Assembly (NCBI GenBank): GCA_945952225.1
Contig: CAMFHP010000095.1
Span: 1 to 35,031, forward strand
Length of the DNA stretch: 35,031 nt
Origin: an uncultured Myxococcaceae bacterium
Lineage (GTDB): Bacteria; Myxococcota_A; Polyangia; Polyangiales; Ga0077539
Direction of reading: 5' to 3'
The notes under the pieces are model-generated. The model made no database searches and was not told where the DNA came from. It saw nothing but the letters and a program-made list of their open reading frames with translations. Below, one piece after another: positions 1-8,407 of this stretch (position 1 is its first letter; every line of letters begins with the position of its first letter). The position numbers and the translations under genes are program-made.

Positions 1-81
1 CCCGCAGTGCGTCGCCCCTCGGGCGGCGGTGGCAACTCGGGCGGCGGTGGTGGCGACGACTTCGGCAACCTCGGCCTGTAG
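1..81 (+). CDS. C-terminal tail of a Gly-rich protein (partial)
   Basis: Reading frame 1 is open from the window edge to a TAG at 79-81. The 26 visible residues are almost all Gly, Asn and Ser, followed by an acidic-hydrophobic end (DDFGNLGL). Gly-rich linkers ending in an acidic tip are seen in single-strand DNA-binding proteins and in some RNA-binding proteins. The tip here is not the usual DDDIPF, so I do not name it. The 75 bases before rlmB hold no clear terminator, so the two could be co-transcribed. Confidence 0.45.
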   Translation, partial: PAVRRPSGGGGNSGGGGGDDFGNLGL

Positions 82-156
82 TCGCGCGCGCGTCCCTTCC
101 GCCGCACATCACCCTCCACGCGCCGCGGTCTCCTGCGGCGCTCCCCGACACAACAC

Positions 157-912
157 ATGAAGCGACATCTCTGCGGCGTTCACGCGGTGCGTGAAGCGCT
201 CAACGGACACCCGCGCGACCTCGCGGTGGTCTACGTCTCCGAACAGCCGACGCGCGGTCCGCTCACCGAAATCGCCACGCTTGCGCAGGCTGCCCGCATC
301 ACCCTCGAGGTGCGCACGAGCGCCGAACTCGATGCGCTCGCCGCAGGCGTGCGTCACCAGGGCGTCGTCGCCATCGCGGCAGGCGACTATCCCTACGTCG
401 ACCTCGACACCGTGATGGCGCGCGCGAAAGCCCGCTCGCCGTCGCCGCTCCTCGTCGCGCTCGACGAGGTCACCGATCCGCACAACCTCGGTGCGATCGT
501 GCGGTCGACGGTGGCCCTCGGCGGCGATGGCGTCATCACTCTCAAAGACCGCGCTGCTCCCGTGACGCCCGTGGTGGTGCGCGCGAGCGCAGGCGCCACG
601 GAGCACGCCTCCATCGCACGTGTCGTGAACCTCTCGCGTGCACTCGAAACGCTTTCGCACCGGGGCTTTCGCACCGTCGGTCTCGACGCCGAAGGGAGCG
701 CCGACCTCGAAGCCGTCGACCTCACAGGCCCCGTCGCACTCGTCGTGGGATCAGAAGGTTACGGTCTCCGTCGACTCGTACGAGAGCGCTGCGATGTGCT
801 GGCGCGCATCCCCCTCGGCGGCCCCGTCGCGTCGCTGAACGCGTCGGTCGCTGCCGCGATCGCGATCTATGAGGTCACGCGTCAACGTCGCGCGGCATCG
901 GCGAACCCCTGA
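157..912 (+). CDS. rlmB: 23S rRNA (guanosine-2'-O-)-methyltransferase RlmB (SpoU/TrmH family)
   Basis: This is a cytoplasmic SPOUT methyltransferase of 251 residues, the usual length for the family; RlmB uses SAM to methylate G2251 in the peptidyl-transferase P loop of 23S rRNA. The N-terminal substrate-binding domain begins with the typical GVHAVREAL (7-15). All three SpoU motifs are present: DPHNLGAIVRS (107-117, with the Asn and Arg of motif 1), VVGSEGYGL (196-204) and IPLGG..SLNASVA (218-232), which form the knotted SAM site. The ATG at 157 has no good Shine-Dalgarno sequence but begins the family's usual N-terminus. A G+C-rich hairpin follows at 922-950. The other possibility is another TrmH-type rRNA or tRNA methylase; the N-terminal domain favours RlmB. 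Confidence 0.9.
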   Translation: MKRHLCGVHAVREALNGHPRDLAVVYVSEQPTRGPLTEIATLAQAARITLEVRTSAELDALAAGVRHQGVVAIAAGDYPYVDLDTVMARAKARSPSPLLVALDEVTDPHNLGAIVRSTVALGGDGVITLKDRAAPVTPVVVRASAGATEHASIARVVNLSRALETLSHRGFRTVGLDAEGSADLEAVDLTGPVALVVGSEGYGLRRLVRERCDVLARIPLGGPVASLNASVAAAIAIYEVTRQRRAASANP

Positions 913-921
913 AAGACGAAA

Positions 922-950
922 GGCCCGGGAGATCGACTCTCTCCGGGCCC
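922..950. terminator. Hairpin shared by convergent rlmB and tRNA-Leu
   Basis: The sequence GGCCCGGGAGA - GATCGAC - TCTCCGGGCC forms a long stem with one bulged G, 10 bases after the rlmB stop and 36 bases after the 3' end of the tRNA-Leu gene on the other strand. It lacks a clear T-run on either side, so it could act as a weak or Rho-assisted terminator in both directions. Confidence 0.6.
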
Positions 951-985
951 TTCGGGGGATGCGTCAACGACTGGGGTCGTCAGGG

Positions 986-1069
986 TGCGAGCGAAAGGAC
1001 TTGAACCTTCACGAGTGTTACCCCACTGGAACCTGAATCCAGCGCGTCTGCCAATTCCGCCACGCTCGC
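986..1069 (-). tRNA. tRNA-Leu (anticodon CAG)
   Basis: The reverse strand folds as a class II tRNA. The acceptor stem GCGAGCG/CGCTCGC is followed by discriminator A (complement of 986). The D arm GCGGAATTGGCAGACGC is the typical bacterial leucine form. The anticodon stem CTGGA/TCCAG encloses loop TTCAGGT, which gives anticodon CAG (reads CUG). A long variable arm and the T arm (GAAGG-TTCAAGT-CCTTT) follow. The G73-equivalent is A, as expected for Leu. The gene encodes ACCC rather than a full CCA, so CCA would be added after transcription. It is a single gene facing rlmB. Confidence 0.95.
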
Positions 1070-1086
1070 AACGTGTTGGGCCGCGA

Positions 1087-1115
1087 GAAGTATCGCCGCT
1101 CACGTATTCCGTCAA
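1087..1115 (-). promoter_or_regulatory. Probable promoter of tRNA-Leu
   Basis: On the reverse strand TTGACG (1115-1110) is followed after 17 bases by TACTTC (1092-1087); GATACT (1094-1089) overlaps it with 15-base spacing. Transcription from here would begin about 10 bases before the mature 5' end at 1069. The -35 element is close to consensus; the -10 element is weak. Confidence 0.5.
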
Positions 1116-1131
1116 GCAACAAACAACGCGC

Positions 1132-2802
1132 TCAACGAATCGGTGCATCGTGCGGAGGGCCTTCGACGTGTCCGTCGCGAACGAGGGCCGCGCGTACGCC
1201 GTCGCCCACCGGCGGGATCACCACCTCGATGGTCACGAGCCCCTGCAGCGCCGGGAGCCGCTGGTTCGCACCATTCACCCACATCGGTGTGTTCGACGCC
1301 CGGAGCGCCGCCCGCCAGGGCCACTGCGTCGACCGTCGCGGACCGAGCGCGAGCCGCCACGCGCCGCGGAGGTCGTCGTAGGCACGGGGAATCGCACCGG
1401 TGCGGTTGAAGGGCGCCACCGAGAGGTAGGTCGCGTCGGGGCCGTACACCGCCGCGACGCGCGAGGTGACGGGCGTCTGTGTGACCGTGCGCGCCGGGAT
1501 CGACACGGTCACGAGCACGCGCACGCCGCTGTGCTCACGCCGCGCCTGCAACGACTCGATGTGGGGTGTGGCCGTGTTGGCGAGGGGCGCGCCGTCGGCG
1601 CCGATGAGCAGCGCCTGATCACCGCAGGGACCCGTCGTGCGAGGCGAACCTCCGTGGCGTGAACTCCGTGGCGCGTCCACGGGCGCAGCGGCGTCGTGAA
1701 AGGTCGTGCAGAGGCCGCAGGAGCACCCGTCACACACGGGCAGGTCGACATCCGCATCGATGCCGCGCTCACGACGGATCCACTGTTCGAGCGTGATCTC
1801 CGTCGCGCTGTCGGGGCCGCTCGCGAGCCACGCGCGGTGAAAGCGCGCCGCCGCCTCGACGCCGATGTAGCGCAGGTGCCAGGGCTCGTAGCGATAGCCC
1901 GTGCGCGGGTCGATCACGTCTTCGCCGCCGCTCCGTCGACGGCAGCGTGAACCCGGCGCGCGCTCGGCGAGCGGCATGGGGTAGGGGAGCACGTAGCCGA
2001 ACTCCCACGAGTGCGCGTCGATCCATTGACCCGCCGACGTGCAGCCGAAGCCCGGTCGCATCATCTCGCCGCCGTGTGACCAGGCCTCGGTGAACAGGTC
2101 GACCGCGGTGCCGAGCTGATGCTGCGAGTGACCCGCGATCGCGCTCGACGTCACCGCGTGACAGAACGTTTCGCCCTGCGAGTGGCTCCATCCACGGAAC
2201 ACCTCGCACTGTCGCGTGAACGAGCGGAAGGCCGAGTGCACGTAGCCCTCGTGGCCTGCGTTCGCCATCGCATCGAGCATCAAGCGCAGCGCGCCCGCGG
2301 CCTCGCTCCGTAGGCACTGGAGGTGACCGGGCACGCACTCCTCGGGCGTGTGGGGCAGGCCCGTGTCGACCTCGACGAGGTCGGTGGGCGCGTACTCCGG
2401 CGAGAGTACGAAGCGCGGTGAGCGGTTGACCAATGTGAGCAGGTCGTCGCCGTCGACGAAGCCGTACGCGGGCAGCACGTCTTCGCGGTGCACCCAGCAG
2501 CCGGTGCGATCCATGTGAACGAGCGTCTCGCAGGGCTGCGATTGATCCGCACGCGGCGGCGTTCGCGCGATGGTGCGTTGCGGCGCGCGCGTCGGGCGCG
2601 AGGGAACGCCTGCGTCGAGATGTGGCGCTGTCGCTTCACGACCTCGCACGTGCCGACCCGGTGCACGTGCGGGCGCACGCGGGCTGTGACGCGGATGCGC
2701 CGTCACGTACGAATAGCCCGCGCCGAAAGCCGCCGCGGAGATCAGCAGGGCGCTCAGGCTCCAGCGTCGCATCGCGCCATCGCGCGTAGCATCCGTCGTC
2801 AT
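1132..2802 (-). CDS. Membrane-anchored M15-family D-alanyl-D-alanine carboxypeptidase-like protein
   Basis: This is a VanY/DacB-type zinc peptidase that would trim D-Ala from peptidoglycan stem peptides in the periplasm. From the ATG at 2802 (GGAG five bases upstream) it is 556 residues long. A hydrophobic segment (about 15-33) serves as signal or anchor, followed by a Pro/Arg-rich linker. The M15 core spans about 115-330, with SAFRS (190-194), the zinc motif HSQHQLGTAVD (225-235; ligands H228 and D235) and EPWHLRY (306-312; ligand H309). A Cys-rich knot (C357, C360, C362, C365) and a C-terminal domain of about 190 residues follow, and I do not recognise them. The long extension is beyond the usual family length. 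An in-frame upstream ATG at 2862 lacks a ribosome site. It is divergent from the small gene at 3067. Confidence 0.82.
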   Translation of the reverse strand: MTTDATRDGAMRRWSLSALLISAAAFGAGYSYVTAHPRHSPRAPARAPGRHVRGREATAPHLDAGVPSRPTRAPQRTIARTPPRADQSQPCETLVHMDRTGCWVHREDVLPAYGFVDGDDLLTLVNRSPRFVLSPEYAPTDLVEVDTGLPHTPEECVPGHLQCLRSEAAGALRLMLDAMANAGHEGYVHSAFRSFTRQCEVFRGWSHSQGETFCHAVTSSAIAGHSQHQLGTAVDLFTEAWSHGGEMMRPGFGCTSAGQWIDAHSWEFGYVLPYPMPLAERAPGSRCRRRSGGEDVIDPRTGYRYEPWHLRYIGVEAAARFHRAWLASGPDSATEITLEQWIRRERGIDADVDLPVCDGCSCGLCTTFHDAAAPVDAPRSSRHGGSPRTTGPCGDQALLIGADGAPLANTATPHIESLQARREHSGVRVLVTVSIPARTVTQTPVTSRVAAVYGPDATYLSVAPFNRTGAIPRAYDDLRGAWRLALGPRRSTQWPWRAALRASNTPMWVNGANQRLPALQGLVTIEVVIPPVGDGVRAALVRDGHVEGPPHDAPIR

Positions 2803-3066
2803 CGGGACTCCAGAATTGTGCGAGCGGCTGGTCGAGGAGCCTCGCACGAGGCCTTCGCGCACGCGAAGCGGTTTACGCGCCCCTGCAGCGCAGCTTCGCG
2901 CAACGCGCTACGCACCGGCTCGACGTCGCACCGTGAATGCACCGGGGAATTTGCGCTGCGGAGCGCGACGGGCGAGATGGCACGTCGTCTGCGTTGCGCT
3001 CGCTCGCGGTGACGCGTCCGGTGGGCGGTGCGGGGCCGCATCCTGTCGTTGCAAGGTGGTGTCACG

Positions 3067-3258
3067 ATGGCCTTTGGTGAGGAACTCAACGAGCGTTCGG
3101 CCACGGCGAAGCAGCGCGCGCTCCGCGTGGTCGCGAGGACCGTGCTGAAGGAGCTTCGCCGCTCGGGCTACTCGCGCGCCGAGATGGTCACGTTCACGAC
3201 CGAGCTGCTCGACCTCGTGAGCGCAGAGATGCGCACCGACGACGGCGAGACCTCCTGA
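3067..3258 (+). CDS. Small conserved-looking hypothetical protein (63 aa)
   Basis: I do not recognise the family. The ATG at 3067 has AAGGTGG about seven bases upstream, which makes it a better start than the upstream ATG at 3028. The product is a charged, helix-rich soluble protein without signal or membrane segment. Residues 11-57 look like two amphipathic helices (TAKQRALRVVARTVLKEL and RAEMVTFTTELLDLVSAEM). Its stop is only 20 bases from the end of the convergent kinase gene. It could be a small regulatory or structural protein; nothing in the sequence says which. Confidence 0.6.
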   Translation: MAFGEELNERSATAKQRALRVVARTVLKELRRSGYSRAEMVTFTTELLDLVSAEMRTDDGETS

Positions 3259-3277
3259 TCACACCCGCCGCCGCGGT

Positions 3278-5125
3278 TCACCGGAAGGTGTGGAACAGCG
3301 GCACCGCGCTCCCCGCCGCCGTCGGCACACTCAACCGCCGCAACGCACGCTCGATGCACGACCCGTAGACCGTCACCCGCGAAGGCTGACGGAGCTGCAC
3401 CGACGACACCGCACCACGGGCGTTGAACATCACCATCGCGTCGACGTTGCCCGCGTAGGGCGGAGGCCCATCGGCGCACGTGCGCAGCGAGGGCAGCGCC
3501 GCACGCAGCACCGTCATGCGCGCATCGGCGCCCGCCGTCGTGGGCGTCGGGGCGGGGGGCGTCGTCGGACGATGCGCAGGACGCGGTGCGGGCGCAACGC
3601 GGGCCACGGGGGCGGGCATCGGTGCGGGCGCGGGCGCGAGCACCTGGGTCGTTGGGGTGGGCGCGAGCACCTGGGTCGTTGGGGTGGGCGCGAGCACTTG
3701 AGCGGCCGGTACGGGCGCCGCGAGCGCTGCCGGTGACGCAACGGGTGGGGCCACCGCCGTGGGCGCGTTGGAGAGGTCGGGCGCACGTGTCACCGCGCGA
3801 ATGCGGAGCGCGAGCGCGCCTGCGACGAGCACGCCCGCGATCACGGCGAGCGCGACGGTCGCGGTGCGGATGGGGTTCCGCTCGTCGGGTGCAGCAAGCA
3901 CCGGGGGCGGTGGGAGCGACGGCCGCATCGCAGGGGCCTGCGTGAGCGTGGGCGCTTCGGGCTGTGTGGTCCACGCACTCTCCATGGGAGGAGGCGGACG
4001 CGAGGGGACCGGCGCAGCGGCGCGCGGCGCCGAGGGAGGTGGGTGCGATGGTGGCGGACGCGACGCGGGAGGCTGTGACGACGGCGGACGCGACGCGGGC
4101 TGCGCGCTGTGCTCCGGGCGGGCCACGCTCGATCGCACCTCGATCACCTGCGTGGGCTCGTTGGGCGCCGCGCGCACCACGGAGGTCGGCTCGTCGACGC
4201 GCCACGCGCTCGGCGGATCCGGCGGCAACACACGCAGCAGGAGCTGCGCCTCCTGGAGCATCTCCGAGGCGGTGGCGAAGCGATCCGCGGGCTCCTTGCG
4301 GAGCGCGCGGTCGATGAAGCCTTCGAGCGCAGCGGGGGCCGAGGGCATGCGTCGCCGCAGCGGCGTGTGGGGGTGGAGCACGATGTTCGAGATCAGCTGC
4401 TGGTAGCTGTCTCCCTCGAAGGGATGCTCCAGCGTGAGGGCCTCGTAGAGCACCGCGCCCACCGACCAGAGGTCTGCGCGACCGTCCACACGTCCGCCAC
4501 CGGCCTGCTCGGGCGACATGTAATCGGGGGTGCCCACGGCGGTGCCCACGCGTGTGATTCCCCCCGAGGCTGACTGCATCGAGATGATCTTCGAGATGCC
4601 GAAGTCGAGGAGCTTCACACCGGAGCATCGCTCCGCACCGCCCACGAGAAAGATGTTCTCGGGCTTGATGTCACGGTGCACAACGCCCGCGTGGTGCGCG
4701 GCCTGGAGCGCATCGAGCGTCGCGGACATCACCCCGAGCGCCTCGCGCGGCCCGAGGGGACGGCGGTCGAGCACATCGCAGAGGGTCTCGCCCTTCAAGA
4801 GTTCGAGCACCATGAAGGGCCCGAACGCATCGGTGCCCGCGTCGAGCAGGCGCACGATGTTGGGATGCCCCACGGCGCCCACGGCGCGCACCTCTTGAAA
4901 GAAGCGCCCCATCACCTCGGCCGAGGTCGCGTACTCGGGCTTGATGACCTTCACGGCCACGCGCTCGCCCGAGCCCAGGATCTCGGCCTCGAAGACCGCG
5001 CCCATGCCGCCCTCGCCGATCATGCGGATCATGCGGTAGCGGCCCGCGACGGTGGTGCCCGCGCGCGAGCGCACGTCGGCAATCGTCGACGGATCGTGCT
5101 GCGCGGCCGGTGTGGGGGCGTGCAT
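3278..5125 (-). CDS. Transmembrane Ser/Thr protein kinase with C-terminal TonB-like domain
   Basis: This is a Hanks-type (PknB-like) kinase of 615 residues. The kinase domain spans about 30-300: the Gly loop GEGGMG (37-42), ATP Lys K59, helix C Glu E78, catalytic HRDIKPEN (150-157), DFG (174-176), activation-loop end SPE (204-206) and D218. All catalytic residues are present, so it should be active. A long Pro/Ser-rich juxtamembrane linker (301-418), one membrane helix (about 421-443) and a Pro/Ala stretch with a nine-residue repeat (QVLAPTPTT, 476-502) follow. The last about 80 residues (534-615) resemble the TonB-like C-terminal domain found at the end of many myxobacterial periplasmic proteins (conserved C550/C590, VMFNARGAV). 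The kinase would be cytoplasmic and the C-terminal domain periplasmic. A lipoprotein gene lies 97 bases upstream on the same strand. Confidence 0.9.
   Translation of the reverse strand: MHAPTPAAQHDPSTIADVRSRAGTTVAGRYRMIRMIGEGGMGAVFEAEILGSGERVAVKVIKPEYATSAEVMGRFFQEVRAVGAVGHPNIVRLLDAGTDAFGPFMVLELLKGETLCDVLDRRPLGPREALGVMSATLDALQAAHHAGVVHRDIKPENIFLVGGAERCSGVKLLDFGISKIISMQSASGGITRVGTAVGTPDYMSPEQAGGGRVDGRADLWSVGAVLYEALTLEHPFEGDSYQQLISNIVLHPHTPLRRRMPSAPAALEGFIDRALRKEPADRFATASEMLQEAQLLLRVLPPDPPSAWRVDEPTSVVRAAPNEPTQVIEVRSSVARPEHSAQPASRPPSSQPPASRPPPSHPPPSAPRAAAPVPSRPPPPMESAWTTQPEAPTLTQAPAMRPSLPPPPVLAAPDERNPIRTATVALAVIAGVLVAGALALRIRAVTRAPDLSNAPTAVAPPVASPAALAAPVPAAQVLAPTPTTQVLAPTPTTQVLAPAPAPMPAPVARVAPAPRPAHRPTTPPAPTPTTAGADARMTVLRAALPSLRTCADGPPPYAGNVDAMVMFNARGAVSSVQLRQPSRVTVYGSCIERALRRLSVPTAAGSAVPLFHTFR
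3632..3697. repeat. 27-bp tandem repeat inside the kinase gene
   Basis: Two perfect 27-base copies (3632-3658 and 3659-3685) are followed by a third that matches for its first 12 bases. The unit is a multiple of three and encodes the nine residues QVLAPTPTT in the periplasmic linker of the kinase. Copy number could change without breaking the frame. Confidence 0.85.
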
Positions 5126-5222
5126 CGGTGGAGTGCGTCCGCGGCGCGTCCGGGGACCCGGAGGTGTCTACCCGGTTTTCTTTCGCGGCGTCTACGGGGG
5201 GCCGTGTGGAAGCGTCGCCGCG

Positions 5223-5891
5223 TCACTCCGACGCGAGGCGGAACCCCTCGGCGAAGGCGCGCAGCACGGGGCCTTCGAGCACCGCCACACACGACGGCGC
5301 CGTCACGCCCTGCCCCGCGGTGTAGAGCCACACGAGAAAGCCTTCGGGCACACCTTCGGGGGGCGGAACCATCACCAGGCAGTAGTGCGTTCGCGAGGGC
5401 CCCGCGCCCGCCGTCATCGCGAGCGCGTTGCGAAGCACGCCGCCGAAGCGCACCTGCTCGGGCTCGCCGAACTCGCGCGGCGCGCCGATGCGAACCGCGG
5501 TCGATGTGCGCAACACGTCGCGGAGCGTGAGCGCGTCGGAGCCCGACTTCGTATCCACCTCCACGATCGCACCGAGGGGACCGCCCGGCGGACCGGAGAA
5601 CAGCGCGAGCGTCCCCGGCGCGGGAAAGCGCGTGGCGATGAGCGAGCGCGGCGCGTCGTCGAGGGTGAACCCCAGCGGCGCGAGCCCGTGCTGCTGGGCC
5701 TCACGCGCGGAGAGCGTCCACCGCGGCGCGCGCTCGGGTGGGGCTGCGGCGTCGGGCACGGCGGCGTCGAGGCCGTCGGGCGCACGTGCGGCTGCGGCTG
5801 CGGGCTCTCGCACGCGTGAAGGGCGGCACGCCGCGAGGCACACGCAGACGGCGACGACGGCTCGGCCCGTGGGGCGCATCGCGCGATGCAT
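5223..5891 (-). CDS. Hypothetical lipoprotein (222 aa)
   Basis: The N-terminus is a lipoprotein signal: basic start, hydrophobic core AVVAVCVCLAAC and lipobox LAAC with the lipidated Cys at residue 22. An Ala/Asp/Pro-rich tether (about 25-55) precedes a globular domain of about 165 residues that I do not recognise. It has one Cys pair candidate (C around residues 180 and 203). The start at 5891 is ambiguous: a second ATG at 5879 gives a signal shorter by four residues. It is 97 bases upstream of the kinase gene on the same strand and may share its transcript. It diverges from the MMPL exporter. Confidence 0.7.
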   Translation of the reverse strand: MHRAMRPTGRAVVAVCVCLAACRPSRVREPAAAAARAPDGLDAAVPDAAAPPERAPRWTLSAREAQQHGLAPLGFTLDDAPRSLIATRFPAPGTLALFSGPPGGPLGAIVEVDTKSGSDALTLRDVLRTSTAVRIGAPREFGEPEQVRFGGVLRNALAMTAGAGPSRTHYCLVMVPPPEGVPEGFLVWLYTAGQGVTAPSCVAVLEGPVLRAFAEGFRLASE

Positions 5892-5992
5892 CGCATACGC
5901 ACCGGGCAACGGGCAACGACGACGCTTGCTCCGGGGGCGCGCGGGCGGTGATGCTCCGCGCCCCCCGACACCACCCGCAAGGCCCACGCATC

Positions 5993-8218
5993 ATGCTCGA
6001 ACGCTGGGGACGATGGATCTACCAACACCGCGTCGCGACCCTCGCGCTCAGCGCGGTGGTGCTGCTGCTCTCGGCGCTGCTCCTCGCGCGCGGCGGCACG
6101 CTCTCGACGGGCACGATCCGCGGCGTGGAGGCCGACACGGCCGCGCGTCTCATCGACGACGAGCTCCATCCGCCCGACGTCACGGGCTTCACCGTGGTGC
6201 TCGGTCACGCGTCGCTCACCACCGACGATCCCGCGTTTCAGCAGGCCGTTCGCGATGCCGTCGCGCCGCTGCGCGCGAGCCCCGACGTGCGCTCGGTGCG
6301 AACGCCCTTCGACCCCGACACGCCGCTCTTTCTCGCGCCGACGCTCCAGAGCATCGACCAGCACCGATGCGTCGTGCAGGTGGGCCTCACGCCTGCCGCG
6401 GCCGCCGACACGCGCCGCTTCGCACACCTCCGCGCGCTGCTCCGTCCGGGGCGCCTCGAGATGGCGCTCGCGGGCCCCGCGGTGTTTCGCGCGAACCTCG
6501 ACGAGACCCTGGAGCACGACCTCGTGCGCGCCGAGGTGCTCTCGATGCCCGTCACGCTCGCCGTGCTGCTCACGGTGTTCGGATCGCTCCTCGCGGCGCT
6601 GCTCCCGGTGGGCATCGGCGCGCTCGCGGTGGTCGGCGGCATCGCGGTGGTGCTGCTGCTCTCGGGCCGCGTCGAGGTCGCCCAGTACGCCATCAACGTC
6701 GCGTCGCTCGTGGGCACCGGCGTGGCGATCGACTACTCGCTCTTCGTCGTGAACCGCTACCGCGAGGAGCTCGACGCGGGGCACGACGTCGAGACCGCCA
6801 TCGGACGCGCGACGGCGACCGCGGGGCGCGCCGTGGCCTTCTCGGGACTCGCCGTGACCGTCGGACTCTCGGGGCTGCTGTTCTTTCGCGGCTCGTACCT
6901 CGCCTCGTTGGGCCTCGGCGGCACCATCGTCGTCGCGCTCTCGGTGGTCTACGCGCTGACCTTTCTGCCCGCGCTCCTCGGTGTGCTCGGCGCGCGCGTG
7001 AATCCCCGGCGCGCTGCGAATCGCGGTGACCGAGACCGCCTGTGGCGCTCCCTCGCGCACGGCGTGATGAAGCATCCGGTGCTCGTGCTCGTGCCCACGC
7101 TCGCGCTCCTCGTGGCCGCGGGCAGGCCCTTTCTCGACCTGCAGATCTCGATCCCCGACGTGACGATGCTGCCCGCGCACACCGAGGCCCACCGCGGTCA
7201 GGCGGCGCTCGCGCAGCACTTTCCCGAGCGGGCTGCGACGCGCATCGCGGTGGTCGCGCGCTTCGACGGCGACCCCATGGCGAGCCCCGCGCGCGTGGCG
7301 GCCCTCTATGATCTCTCGCGGCGCATCGCAGCGGTGCCCGACGTCGACCACGTCGAGGGCCTCTTCGACATGAACCCCATGCTCGATCGCGACGGGCACA
7401 TCGCGTCGCTCACGGCGCCGCGCGACACGTGGGGCGAGGCCGAGCAGACCGTCGCGCGCGAGACCCTCGGGCGGCACATCGTGGTGCTCTCCGCGGTGAC
7501 CGAGCAGCGGCCGACGAGCGATGCGGCGCGCGCCATCGTGCGGGCGCTCCGTGCGAACCCGCGCGTGGCCGATGGGCGCATTCTCGTGACGGGGCAGACC
7601 GCGATGGATCTCGACACGGCCCGGTACCTCCGCGAGCGCGCGCCCGCGGCCCTCGCGTGGGTCGTCGGAATGACCGTGCTGATCCTCTTCGCGCTGCTGG
7701 GCTCGGTGGTGCTGCCGCTCAAGGCCGTGCTGATGAACACGCTCTCGATCACGGCGTCGTTCGGCGCGCTCGTGTGGATCTTTCAGCGCGGACACCTCGC
7801 GGGACTCCTGCGCTTCAACCCCGGCCCCATCGAGCCCTCGCTCCCCATCGTGATGTTCTGCGCGGTGTTCGGCCTCTCGATGGACTACGAGGTGCTGCTC
7901 CTCACGCGCATGCATGAGGAGTTCGAACGCACGGGCGACAACGAGCACGCGGTGGCCGAGGGCATCGCACGGAGCGCGCGGCTCATCACGAGCGCGGCGG
8001 CGATCATGGTGGTGGTCTTCGCGGCCTTCGCGACCGCGCAGCTCGTGCTGCTCAAGGCCATCGGCGTGGGCATGGCGATCGCGGTGGCGCTCGACGCGAC
8101 GCTCGTTCGTGTGCTCGTGGTGCCCGCGACGATGCGACTCTTCGGTGCGCTCAACTGGTGGGCGCCCGCGGGCATCGCGCGGTGGTGGCGCACGTCGCCC
8201 CTGCGCGGCGGGCACTGA
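5993..8218 (+). CDS. MMPL-family RND transporter
   Basis: This is an inner-membrane exporter of the MmpL/HpnN type, 741 residues, within the family's usual range. It has the two-fold layout of the superfamily: membrane helix 1 (about 14-31), a periplasmic loop (32-180), five helices (about 180-325), a short cytoplasmic link, helix 7 (about 360-380), a second periplasmic loop (380-555), then helices 8-12 (about 555-725). The helix-4 motif GVAIDYSLF (near 242-250) and its partner GLSMDYEVLLLTRMHEEF (near 625-640) hold the Asp-Tyr pairs used for proton relay. Proteins of this family move lipids, hopanoids or other hydrophobic molecules; the substrate cannot be told from the sequence. The ATG at 5993 fits the first helix; longer in-frame starts lie in another gene. 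Confidence 0.88.
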   Translation: MLERWGRWIYQHRVATLALSAVVLLLSALLLARGGTLSTGTIRGVEADTAARLIDDELHPPDVTGFTVVLGHASLTTDDPAFQQAVRDAVAPLRASPDVRSVRTPFDPDTPLFLAPTLQSIDQHRCVVQVGLTPAAAADTRRFAHLRALLRPGRLEMALAGPAVFRANLDETLEHDLVRAEVLSMPVTLAVLLTVFGSLLAALLPVGIGALAVVGGIAVVLLLSGRVEVAQYAINVASLVGTGVAIDYSLFVVNRYREELDAGHDVETAIGRATATAGRAVAFSGLAVTVGLSGLLFFRGSYLASLGLGGTIVVALSVVYALTFLPALLGVLGARVNPRRAANRGDRDRLWRSLAHGVMKHPVLVLVPTLALLVAAGRPFLDLQISIPDVTMLPAHTEAHRGQAALAQHFPERAATRIAVVARFDGDPMASPARVAALYDLSRRIAAVPDVDHVEGLFDMNPMLDRDGHIASLTAPRDTWGEAEQTVARETLGRHIVVLSAVTEQRPTSDAARAIVRALRANPRVADGRILVTGQTAMDLDTARYLRERAPAALAWVVGMTVLILFALLGSVVLPLKAVLMNTLSITASFGALVWIFQRGHLAGLLRFNPGPIEPSLPIVMFCAVFGLSMDYEVLLLTRMHEEFERTGDNEHAVAEGIARSARLITSAAAIMVVVFAAFATAQLVLLKAIGVGMAIAVALDATLVRVLVVPATMRLFGALNWWAPAGIARWWRTSPLRGGH

Positions 8219-8337
8219 GCCCACACGGCGATTGCGCTGGAGGGCCCGCGCGGCCCGGCGGTACACTCGCAAACTCCGACGAAACAGGCGCGCCGTGCGA
8301 TCGGCGGACAGCGACGGAGGCCTCGGGAGGTCACCGT

Positions 8338-8382
8338 GTCGCCAATGTGGCGACGACGCGCTGCTCCGCCGTGAACCGGAGC
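8338..8382 (+). promoter_or_regulatory. Two adjacent hairpins in the sspB leader
   Basis: GTCGCC-aatgt-GGCGAC (8338-8354) and GCTCCG-N8-CGGAGC (8363-8382) are perfect 6-bp inverted repeats just ahead of the sspB start. A TACACT element at 8262-8267 could be the -10 box, which would give a leader of about 130 bases carrying both hairpins. The role is unknown; in this GC-rich DNA 6-bp stems also occur by chance. Confidence 0.3.
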
Positions 8383-8407
8383 GAGAACGGTGATACGGAA
8401 GAGCACC

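Noticed and set aside
882-1148. Minus-strand frame across the tRNA-Leu gene
   Set aside because: It covers the tRNA and the terminator hairpin and its product matches nothing.
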